DNA of 64,000 bases from Sphingomonas aerolata. GTDB lineage: Bacteria > Pseudomonadota > Alphaproteobacteria > Sphingomonadales > Sphingomonadaceae. A program made the position numbers and the translations under genes. Under the pieces are notes generated by a model. That model was not told the origin of the DNA. It saw only the letters and a program-made list of their open reading frames with translations, and did no database searches. Shown here piece by piece: positions 24,116 to 34,000 of this stretch; position 1 is the first letter of the stretch, and each line of letters begins with the position of its first letter. The DNA lies in NCBI RefSeq assembly GCF_003046295.1, contig NZ_PZZN01000001.1, positions 888,812 through 952,811 on the forward strand. Direction: 5' to 3'.

Positions 24116-24997
24116 ATGAGCACGTCGCACCATGGCCGCTACGCCTATCGCCCGATCGTCGACCGCCCGGACTATGACTGGCCCGACGGCCGCCGCCTCG
24201 CCATCTATTTCGGGGTAAATTACGAGGTGTTCGATTTCGGCGGCGGGCTGGGTCCGGAACTGGCGCCTGCGCAGACCGACCCGGACGTGATGAACTATGC
24301 CTGGCGCGATTATGGCAACCGGGTCGGGGCGTGGCGGTTGTTCGACCTGTTCGATCGGCTGGGCCTGCGCACCACCGCGCTGCTCAACGCCGACGTCCTC
24401 GATCGCTGCCCGGGGCTCGCCGAGGCGTGCCGCGACCGCGGCGACGAGATCGCGGCGCATGGCGGCACCAACGCGACCGCGCAAGGGTCCCTTGCGCACC
24501 CGAGCGAGACCCAGATGATCGCCGACGTGACCGAGCGGCTGGCCACACTCGGCGTGCGTCCCACCGGCTGGCTGGGGCCGTGGATCTCAGAGAGCGACGC
24601 CACGCCGGACCTGCTCGCCGAAAATGGCTATCGCTATGTCCTCGACTGGGCGCATGACGACCAGCCGACCCGGCTCGCAACCTCTCATGGCGGACTGCTC
24701 TCCATCCCCTATTCCCAGGAAATCAACGACCTGCCCGCGATCATCGCGCGCAAGCAGGAGGCGGTGACGTTCGCGGCCATGATCCGCGACGGCGTCGAAC
24801 AGCTGCTGTCCGAATGCGACCGGCGTCCGCTCGTCCTCGGCATCGCGCTCCATCCCTATATCATGGGACAGGCACACCGGGTCCCCGCACTGGCCCGCGT
24901 GCTGACCGAACTCCGCGCGGCGAACGATCCGCGCATCTGGTGGACCACCGCCGGCGACATCGCCGCGCATGTCGAGGCGAACGGCCTGGCCGCCTGA
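24116..24997 (+). CDS. Polysaccharide deacetylase family protein (PuuE-like)
   Basis: A 293-residue NodB-homology hydrolase of the subgroup that includes allantoinase-like PuuE. Visible features are an early FGVNYEVFDFGGG strand, LNADVLDRCP, and the metal-binding region EIAAHGGTNATAQG, where the usual H(S/T)xxH pair is altered. A WLGPWISES strand and a late IALHPYIMGQAHR segment with the conserved His follow. Start codons GTG 24113 and ATG 24116 overlap. It stands alone between the GGDEF gene and the secretion genes. Whether it deacetylates polysaccharide or a small amide is open, because this subgroup is catalytically varied. Confidence 0.82.
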   Translation: MSTSHHGRYAYRPIVDRPDYDWPDGRRLAIYFGVNYEVFDFGGGLGPELAPAQTDPDVMNYAWRDYGNRVGAWRLFDLFDRLGLRTTALLNADVLDRCPGLAEACRDRGDEIAAHGGTNATAQGSLAHPSETQMIADVTERLATLGVRPTGWLGPWISESDATPDLLAENGYRYVLDWAHDDQPTRLATSHGGLLSIPYSQEINDLPAIIARKQEAVTFAAMIRDGVEQLLSECDRRPLVLGIALHPYIMGQAHRVPALARVLTELRAANDPRIWWTTAGDIAAHVEANGLAA

Positions 24998-25009
24998 CCC
25001 CGCACTCAC

Positions 25010-26323
25010 TCAGGCTTCACGACCGCCGCGCCACAGGCTCTCCTTCAACGGGCCGATCAGATAGTCGAGCGCGGACCGTTTCCGGAGGGGGACGAGGATT
25101 TCGGCGGGCATGCCCGGCGTCAGTGCGCCGGGCCCCTTCAGCGCGACGAGCGTCCGATAGCTTTCCGGCAGCAACGACGCCTCCGCCCGGAAGAAGCGAT
25201 TGCCGGTCCGCTCCTCGGTGAAGCTGTCCGCCGACACCGTGTCGATCCGGGCGTCGAGCGCGGGCATCGCGCGGTCGTGGAATCCGGTGAAGCGGACCTG
25301 CGTCGTCTGGCCGGGGCGCATGTCGTCGGCATCGTCGGGCGAGACCTGCACCTCGATGACCAGCGCCCTGCGATCGGGCACGATCTCCATCAACGTCTGC
25401 CCCGGCGAGACCACCCCGCCGATCGTGTAGATCGTCGGGCCGACGATCGTGCCGGCCACCGGCGCGCGCACCATCGAGCGGGCGAGCTGTTCGCGCGCCG
25501 CGAGCAATTTGGGTTGCAGCTCGTTCATCCGCACCAGCAGATCGCGCAGGCTCCCCTCCACCTCCTCGATCTGGCGACGATCGACACCCGCGGCCGAGAG
25601 TTCGGCTTCGCCGATCGCATCGCGCGTCTGGAGAATCTGCGCACCCAGCGCGCCATGCTCGCCGTCGAGCGCGGCCTGGGTCCGCTCCAGCGCACGGATC
25701 CGGTTGATCGAGGCAAAGCCCTTGGCGGCGATGACCCGCATCCCCGTCAGCTCGTCGTCGAGCAGCGCGCGTTGCCGGCGGTTCGCCGCGATCTGCTCAC
25801 CGAACCCGCCAATCTGTTCGGCATTGGCGTGGGCGCGCCGCATCCACACCGCCTTCTCGGTCTGCGCGGTCCGCAGGCGCGCCGCCAGCAGCAACCGCTG
25901 CCCGCGCAGCGCGTCCTCCGCCAGCACCCGGTCCGCCGCCGGCAGCGTGCGGAATTCGACCGGCTCGGCCATCACCGCGCGCCGGTCGCGTTCGGCGAGC
26001 AGGCGTTCGCGCTGCGCGAACAGCATCATCAATTCGGCGGTCATCCCGCGTTCGAGCGCATGCAGGTCCGCCGACGCGATCTCGAGCAGCACCTGCCCGC
26101 GCGCGACCTTCTGGCCTTCGACGGCGCGCAATGCCGTGACGATGCCGCCGTCGCGATTCTGCACCGCCTGCCGCTTGCCCGACACGATCACCGCGCCGCG
26201 GGCATAGACGCCTGCGTCGAGCGGCATCATCGACGCGCCCCCCAGCAGCCCGATGAAGAACAGCGCCGCGACGCGCAGGCCGCGCCGGATCTCAACCCGC
26301 GCCGAATCGTCGATCATGCTCAT
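25010..26323 (-). CDS. Type I secretion membrane-fusion protein (HlyD/PrtE-like)
   Basis: A 437-residue periplasmic adaptor. One TM helix (about residues 17-38) is followed by a split lipoyl/biotinyl-like domain (SGKRQAVQNRDGGIVTALRAVEGQKVARGQVLLEI region, about 48-85) and a long alpha-helical hairpin (about 90-280). The second lipoyl half (MVRAPVAGTIVG) and the beta-barrel domain (VSPGQTLMEIVP) come next. Its start overlaps the ABC transporter stop by 4 bases. It should join the ABC protein to a TolC-type channel, which is not in the window, for secretion of the RTX peroxidase encoded next. Confidence 0.93.
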   Translation of the reverse strand: MSMIDDSARVEIRRGLRVAALFFIGLLGGASMMPLDAGVYARGAVIVSGKRQAVQNRDGGIVTALRAVEGQKVARGQVLLEIASADLHALERGMTAELMMLFAQRERLLAERDRRAVMAEPVEFRTLPAADRVLAEDALRGQRLLLAARLRTAQTEKAVWMRRAHANAEQIGGFGEQIAANRRQRALLDDELTGMRVIAAKGFASINRIRALERTQAALDGEHGALGAQILQTRDAIGEAELSAAGVDRRQIEEVEGSLRDLLVRMNELQPKLLAAREQLARSMVRAPVAGTIVGPTIYTIGGVVSPGQTLMEIVPDRRALVIEVQVSPDDADDMRPGQTTQVRFTGFHDRAMPALDARIDTVSADSFTEERTGNRFFRAEASLLPESYRTLVALKGPGALTPGMPAEILVPLRKRSALDYLIGPLKESLWRGGREA

Positions 26324-28080
26324 GACACAGCCCCCTTCAGTCCGACGACATTGCCGCGGCTCCCGCCGGCGCGGCGCGCCAGCTCGGCCAGAACCTCCTC
26401 GGCCGGACCTTCGCAGTCGACCGACCCGGCGTTGAGCACGAGCAGCCGATCCGCGGCGGCCAGCACGCTGGTGCGATGCGCCGCGATCACGATCGTCGCG
26501 CCGCGCTGGCGACTGGTTTCCAGCGCGCGCATCAGCGCCGCCTCGCCCTCCGCGTCCAGCGCGGCATTGGGTTCGTCGAGCAGAAGGATCGGCGGGTCGT
26601 CGAACATCGCCCGCGCCAGCGCGATCCGCTGCCGCTGACCCGCCGACAGCGCCAGCCCGCCGCGCCCGATCGGACAGTCATAGCCACCGGGCAGCGACAG
26701 GATCAGCGCGTGGCACCCCGCGACCTTGGCCGCGTCGATCACCCGCCGGTCGAACGAGACCGGGTCCACCGCGTTCGGATCGGCGAACCGGGCGATGTTC
26801 TGCGCCACCGTGCCGGTCAGGAAGCCGGGCTCCTGCGGCACATAACCGCGGTACCGCGCGAGCCGCTGCGCATCCCAGAGGATCGAGTCCGCGCCGTCGA
26901 GCAGCACCTGTCCGGCCTCGGGCGCGATCCCACCGGCGAGGATGCGGATCAGCGTCGTCTTGCCCGCCCCCGATGCCCCGACGATCCCCAGCATCTGCCC
27001 CGCCTGCAGGTCGAAGCTCACCCCCTTGAGCAGCATCGCCGCGCCATCGGCGCTGCGCGTGGTGATCTTGCGCGCGGTGATCCGGCCGAGCGGCGCCGGC
27101 AGGACGGTCGCGGGCGCCGCCGCCGCGTCCGTGTCGAACAACTGCTTCAGCGATTTCAGCGCCTCGTTGGCGCTCTGCAGGTTCGACCAGCCGCCGATCA
27201 GCAGCTCGACCGGCTGCAGCGCACGGCTGAGCAGCACCGATGCGGCGATGATCGATCCGACCGAGATCTGCCGCTCGACCGCGAGGACCGCGGCGAGCCC
27301 GAGCGCCAGCGACTGGAGGAACAGCCGCATGAACTTGGCGATCGCGGCATAGCGCGCGGTCGCCATCTGCGCCGCAGCCAGCGCTGCCTGCCCGTCGCCG
27401 CGTTCGACGATCTGCCGGTCGACCATCGCCCGGCCCATGCCCAGCGCGCGGACGAGCTCGGCCTGCTGGGCGATATCCTCCTGGACGATCGCCGACCGGG
27501 CATTGGCGGTGTGCGCGACGCTCATCAGCCCGCGCGTCCCCCGCTCGGACATCCATGTCAGCACCGCGAGGCACGCGCCCGCGGCGATGATGAACAGCCC
27601 CAGCAGCGGATGGATCAGCACCGCGGCCAGAACATAGATCGGCGTCCAGGGCGCATCGAAGATCCCGACCAGCGTCGGCGCGGTGATCACCTGTCGCAGC
27701 GTGTCGAACTCGCGCATCGCCTGTGCCGTCGTCGGGTCGCGCTGCCGGGTGTGACCGCGCTCGATCAGCCGCGCCAGGATCGCCCGCGACACGCGCTGGT
27801 CGAGCCGCAGCGACACCTTGACCATCAGCCGCGACCGCAGGGCCTCCAGCACCCCGATCGTGGCGATCGCCGCCCCCAGCACCAGCGTCAGGATCACCAG
27901 AGTGACGACGCCCCCGGTCGGCACCACCCGGTCATAGACCTGCATCATGTACAGCGTCGGCGCGAGGTACAGGATGTTGACCAGCGCGCTGAACAGCAAG
28001 GCGGCAAGGAGATGCGACCGACAGCGCGTCACCGCATCCCGTACCGGCTGCGCCAGCCGGTCCCCGAACATCTGCATCAT
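26320..28080 (-). CDS. Type I secretion ABC transporter (PrtD-like)
   Basis: A 586-residue ABC exporter with an N-terminal six-helix membrane domain (about residues 20-310) and a C-terminal ATPase. The ATPase has Walker A GASGAGKTT (about 365), signature LSAGQRQR (about 470), Walker B ILLLDEPNAALD (about 492) and the switch His in IAAHRTS. The lack of an N-terminal peptidase domain puts it in the PrtD/AprD class, which exports RTX proteins with uncleaved C-terminal signals. Only 3 bases separate it from the RTX peroxidase stop (28084), so cargo and pump share an operon. Confidence 0.94.
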   Translation of the reverse strand: MMQMFGDRLAQPVRDAVTRCRSHLLAALLFSALVNILYLAPTLYMMQVYDRVVPTGGVVTLVILTLVLGAAIATIGVLEALRSRLMVKVSLRLDQRVSRAILARLIERGHTRQRDPTTAQAMREFDTLRQVITAPTLVGIFDAPWTPIYVLAAVLIHPLLGLFIIAAGACLAVLTWMSERGTRGLMSVAHTANARSAIVQEDIAQQAELVRALGMGRAMVDRQIVERGDGQAALAAAQMATARYAAIAKFMRLFLQSLALGLAAVLAVERQISVGSIIAASVLLSRALQPVELLIGGWSNLQSANEALKSLKQLFDTDAAAAPATVLPAPLGRITARKITTRSADGAAMLLKGVSFDLQAGQMLGIVGASGAGKTTLIRILAGGIAPEAGQVLLDGADSILWDAQRLARYRGYVPQEPGFLTGTVAQNIARFADPNAVDPVSFDRRVIDAAKVAGCHALILSLPGGYDCPIGRGGLALSAGQRQRIALARAMFDDPPILLLDEPNAALDAEGEAALMRALETSRQRGATIVIAAHRTSVLAAADRLLVLNAGSVDCEGPAEEVLAELARRAGGSRGNVVGLKGAVS

Positions 28081-28083
28081 CGA

Positions 28084-31000
28084 TCAGAACCCGAAATCGC
28101 TGTGGTCGATCGTCGTCGCGTTCACCCCGGTGAGCGTGATCGTCTGCGTGCCGATCGTGATCACCGTGTTGACGCCGACCTGCGAAATCAGCACCTGTGC
28201 CCCGAAATTGGCGGCGGTGATGCCGCAACCCGAAACATCGAGCAGGTCCTGTCCCCCGGCCGCATCGAAGTCGAAATCGACCACCGTGTCATTGCCCTGC
28301 CCGGTCACGAACACGAACACGTCGTCGCCCGTGCCCCCGGTCAGCCGGTCGCTGCCGGTGCCGCCGACGAGCCGGTCCTGCCCCGCGCCGCCCAGCAGCT
28401 GGTCGTTGCCCCCCAGCCCCTGCAACAGGTCGTCGCCGTCGAACCCGGACAGGATATTGCCCGCGCTATTGCCCGTCAGTGCGTTCGCGCCGGCATTGCC
28501 GTTGCCGTGCACCCCGGAAGTGCCCGTCAGCGTCAGGTTCTCGAGCCCGTCGGCCAGCGTGAAGGTGATGCTGCTGGTGACGAGATCGACGCCGTCCCCG
28601 TCGGTCTCGTCGACGCTGTCGCCCAGAGTGTCGACGATGTAGATATCGTCGCCCAGGCCACCCGCCATCACGTCCGCGCCGGTGCCGCCGTCGAGCGTGT
28701 CCGCCCCGGCGCCGCCGAACAGCCGGTCGTCGCCGGCCATGCCGCGCAGCGTGTCGGCCCCCTCCATCCCCGACAGGATGTTGACGCCGGCATTGCCCGT
28801 CAGGATGTTGGCATCCGCGCTGCCCGTCGCATCGATCGCCGCCACCCCGCTCAACGTCAGACGCTCGACCCCGGACTCCAGCGTGAAGGACACGCTGCTG
28901 GTGACCGTATCGAGGCCGTCGCCGCCGGTCTCGTCGACGACGTCGCCGATATCGTCGACGACATAGCTGTCGTTGCCGCGCCCGCCGGACATCACGTCCT
29001 GGCCGGTGCCGCCGTCGAGCGTATCCGTGCCCGCGCCGCCGAACAGCTGGTCGTTGCCGGCAAAGCCCGACAGCGCGTTGGCGCCGTCATTGCCGGTGAT
29101 GACGTTGTCGGCGGCATTGCCCCGCCCCGCGATTCCCCCCGTCCCGGTCAGGGTGAGGCGTTCGACGCCGGCGCCGAGCGTGTAGGTGATGCTGCTGGTG
29201 ACGGTGTCGATACCGTCGCTGCCGGTCTCGTCGACGATGTCGCCGGTCGTGTCGACGCTATAGAGATCGTCGCCGTCGCCGCCGGTCATGATGTCCGATC
29301 CGGTGCCGCCGTTCAGGATGTCCGCCCCCGCACCGCCGTTCAGCCGGTCGTTGCCCGACAGCCCGATCAGCGTGTCGTCGCCGTCGAGACCCGTCAGCGT
29401 GTTCGCCGCACCATTGCCCGTCAGGATGTTGGCGGCGGCGTTGCCCGTCGCGCTGGGCGAACCGCTCCCCGTCAGCGTCAGATTCTCGACACCGGCGGCG
29501 AGCGTGAAGGTCACGCTGCTCTTGACCAAGTCGACGCCGTCACCGTCGGTTTCGTCGACGACGTCGCCGACACTGTCGACGGTATAGATGTCGTCGCCCG
29601 TGCCGCCGGACAGGCTGTCCGCGCCGGTACCACCGTCGAGGTCGTCCGCCCCGCCCCCGCCGAACAGCTGGTCGTTGCCGGCCAGCCCGCGCAACGTATC
29701 CGCGCCGTCCAGCCCGGTCAGCCGGTTCACCCCGGCATTGCCCGTCAGGACGTTCGCATCGGCGTTGCCCGTCGCGTTGATCGCCGCACTGCCCGTCAGC
29801 GTGAGGTTGTCCACGCCGCCCGCGAGCGCGAAGCTCACGCTGCTGTTGACCAGATCGACGCCGTCGCCGCCTGTCTCGTCGACGACGTCACCGACATTGT
29901 CGACCGTATAGGTGTCGTTGCCGAGCCCACCCGCCATCGTGTCCGCACCGGTGCCGCCGTCCAGCCGGTCGTTGCCGCCGCCGCCGGTCAGCCGGTCGTC
30001 CCCCGCGAGCCCCGCCAGACTGTTGTCCCCGTCATTGCCGGTGACGATGTTCGCGACCGCGTTTCCGGTGGCGTTCAGCGCCGCGTTTCCAGTCAGCGTG
30101 ACGTTTTCCAGCCCCGTTGCGAGTGTGTAGGCGATGCTGCTGAGGACGGTGTCGGTCCCGTCGCCCCCGCTTTCGCTGACGACATCGCCGGTGCTGTCGA
30201 CGACATAGGTGTCGTCCCCCAGCCCGCCCGCCATGGTGTCGGCGCCCGCTCCCCCATCAAGGAAATCGGCACCGGCGAGCCCCGTCAGTGTGTTGGCGGC
30301 ACCGTTGCCGGTAAGCACGTTGTTGCCCGCATTGCCGGTACCGCTGATCCCCGCGGAGCCGCCGAGCACCAGATTCTCGACCTCGGTGCCCAGCGTGTAG
30401 CTGATGCTGCTGGTCACCGTGTCGGTGCCGCCTTCGCTGCCCTCGACGACCGTGTCGCCGCCGTCATCGACGACATAGGTGTCGTCGCCCAGCCCCCCCG
30501 CCATCCGGTCGGCCCCGCTGCCGCCGTCGAGGCTGTCGTTCCCGTCTTCGCCGAACAGACGGTCGTCCCCGTCGAGCCCGAGCAAAGTGTCATCGCCGCC
30601 GCGCGCGAAGACGAGGTCGGCGTCCTCCGTGCCGGTCAGCGCGTTGGCCTCCTCGTCGCCGAGGATCGCGTAATCGGGGATCGCGACCGCCATCGTCGCG
30701 TCGGAATAGACCACCGCCTCCGGCTGGTTCGTCCCCTGCGTGCTGAACCCGCGATTGTCGGTATAGTTGGTCGCGACGCGCAGCGGCTGGCCGATATCGT
30801 CGACCGTGACCTTGTACGTGTCGTCGGTCGCCCCCGCGATATCGACCCACGTCCCTTCGACCTGACGCTGCCACTGCCGCGCAAAGCTCGTCGTGCCGTC
30901 ATAATCGATGAAGCTGCCCGTCGTGACCGTCAGCACCTGATCGATTTCCGGCTCGACGTTATCGATCCCGAAGCTGCCGACATGCTGGCGGTTGATCTCG

Positions 31001-34000
31001 GCGACGCTGTCGGCGAACTGGATCCGCTCGACATTGCGCAGCATGTCGCTGCCCTCGTCCCCTACATTGTCGACGACGCTGACCCGCCCGTCGGGCCGCA
31101 GCGTGATCGTGAAGTTGGAGCGGTTGCCGATATAGACCGCGGTATCCATCCCCGACCCGATCGTCGCCGCACCCGTGGCATAGCCGTTGACGGTCTCGCG
31201 GTAGACGATCTCGCGCGACGCGACGAGCTGGCCGGGATTGATCGTCCCGTTCAGCAGCCGCGCCTGGATCTCCGTCAGCGAATCCGCGCGGAACAGCTCG
31301 GCGCCCGAGCCGTCCTTGTTTTCGCGCACACTGATGAAGACGTGCATATAGGCGTCGCCGTCGATGATGTCGTTGCCCGCGCGCCCCTTGATGACGTCCG
31401 CACCGCCGCCGCCGATCAGCAGGTCGTCGGTCGTGCTGCCGTCCATCACCAGCGCATCGACATCGTTCGCATCCCAGGTCTTGAAGCTCAGCAGCTCGCG
31501 CAGCCCGGTGATCAGCCGGACGCCGTCCTCGTACAGGTTGTTGCCGAGGATCCGGGGATTGTCGTCGCCGAGCAGGTCCGGGAAATTGGCGCCCGTGCTG
31601 ACGAGCCCGAGCGGGATCTGCCGGCCGGTCAGCGTGTCGGCATATTTCCACCCCGACAGCGCCTCGACCAGGTCGTTGCGGTCGCGCAGCGTGAACGCCT
31701 GCTGGTTGACCGCGGCACTCAGCCCCAGATCCGAATTGGCGGCGGTCGTATCACCCTGGTGGATGACCCAGTCGAACCCGGCCATGCCGTTGTTGCGCTG
31801 GATCCCCGCCCCCTGGATCATGATGTCGTCGCCGCTCTCCCCGTCATAATCGGTGTCGTTGCCGCCGCCGTTCAGGATGTCGTGGCCGATGATCGGGCTG
31901 TTGAAGAACAGGTTCGAATTTTCGCCCGTCACGCTGTCGAAGCCGTCGCCGCCCTCGATCCAGTCGTCGCCTTCATTGCCCATCAGACCGTCGCTGCCGC
32001 TGCCGCCGAGCAGGAAGTCGTTGCCGCGGCCGGCGAACATCTCCTTCGCGTCGGTGCCGCCGACCATGAAGTCCTGGCCGCCGCCACCGAACATGATGTC
32101 GAGCCCGGAGCCGCCGCTGACGACGTCATTGCCCTCGCCACCGCGCAGGAAATCGTCGCCGAACGGATCCTCGATGATGTCGTCACCGTCGCCGGCATAG
32201 ACCTGATCGGATTCCGTGCCCGCGTTCAGGTAATCATCGCCGCCATCGCCCCACAGCGTATCGATGCCCTTGTCGCCATAGAGCCGGTCATTGCCCTCGG
32301 TCCCGCCGAGTACGACATGCTCGCCGCCGCTATATTTGAGCATCCCGCCATCGTCATGGCCGTCGCCGTCGACGTCCGCGCCCGGGGCGATCCGATCCAC
32401 CTTGGGATCGAACGCCTGCTGGAAACTGTCCTCCCAGACCGGATCGAACGTGCCGCCCGCCAGATACGTGCCGTCCTCGCCGATATTGGTGACCTGCGGC
32501 GTCAGCGGATCGAGTTCGAGGATATAGTCCGCGGTGTTGAAGATCTGGCCGTCGACATGCGTCGAATGCACGTCGCCCAGGTCGGAATTGCGCATCACGA
32601 GATCGGCGAAGCTGCTCTTCTCCAGCTCGTTGAGCATGTTCATGCCCTGGGTGCGGCTGAGATAATAGAAGCGGTCGCCGTTCTGCAGGCTTTCGAGCTG
32701 GTGCTCGAACACATAGTTGAACGTCGAACCCAGCATCCCGCCGAATTCCATCTTCTCCTCGGCCAGACCGCCGATCCACAGATCGACCAGGTTCAGCCCG
32801 GTTTCGTGGCTATTGACCCCGTCGACGATGTTGGGCGCCCAGTTGCCCTTGCTCTGCACGAAGTTGAGCCGATCGGCCGGGGCCTGGAGCACATGTTCCT
32901 CGACGCCCATCGCGGCATTCGCATGGACGACGATATCCGCGCCGCCCATCACCAGCAGGGTCGCGGCGGCGCGCTTGCCCTCCAGCGTCGTCTCGCCGGT
33001 GATCAGCGGATGCGTGCCATAGGCGGCGACAAAATTGACGATCGACAGCGGGTTTTTGATGTTCTGCGCGAAGTCGAACCAGCTCGTATAGGGTTTGAGC
33101 TGCGAATCGTTGGTCGAGGCATAGAGCTGCGCACGCACCACGTTGAACGCCGCCACCCCCGCATCGCGGCCGCGCGCGATGTTGAGCGCGGCGAGGTCGA
33201 GCGGCAGCCCGACGAGGAAATTGCGCAGCGAATCCGGCACGAACTCGTCGATCTCGCTGCCCTCGACGCGCGTCATCCCGCGAATGATGGCGCCCGCGGC
33301 GATCGCCGCATCCTCCTCGCCGGTGACGGGATCCAGACCCGCTTCGCCAAACGCCTGCGGGTTCAGGAACGCCTCGACCAAGCTCAGCGATTGCGTCGAC
33401 AGCGTCGGATCGGTGATCTCGATCGTGTCGGTCAGCATCGAATGCCCGAACCGGTACACGGCATGCGCGAACTCGGCGGTGATCGCGGGGTCGATGTCGG
33501 CGGTGTTGCTGAAGATGAACGGATCGATATTGGGCTGGATCCGGCGCGCGAATTCCTCGAACACCAGATGCTGATACTGCATCTCGGTGCTGAACCGCCC
33601 CGCCTGGAACAGCCGCTCGCCATCCCAGTCGAGCGCGTTGATCGCCAGCGTCTTGGCGGTCCCGCTCAGCGCCTCGATCGCATCGAGCTCCGCCTGCGTG
33701 ATCGCGCTGCGCGTGCCGTCCGCGGCGGGCCGCAGCCATTCGTTGACGATGGCAAGGTCACCCGATGCGATGATCGTCAGCTTGTCCGCCTCGACCACGC
33801 GGTTGTGCTCGGAATGGAAGACCGTGTGGACCGCGGTCAGCCCGATATTCTCGTTGCCGCGGCCGTCGCCCGTGACGAAATGCGCGTCGAGCATCTCGTT
33901 GTCATAGGTCAGCGGGTTGTTGTCGTCGGCGATCAGGTCGCGCGCGTTGATCACGCCGTCCAGATTGACGTCGCGCAGGTCGTCGAGCGTGATCGCGTGG

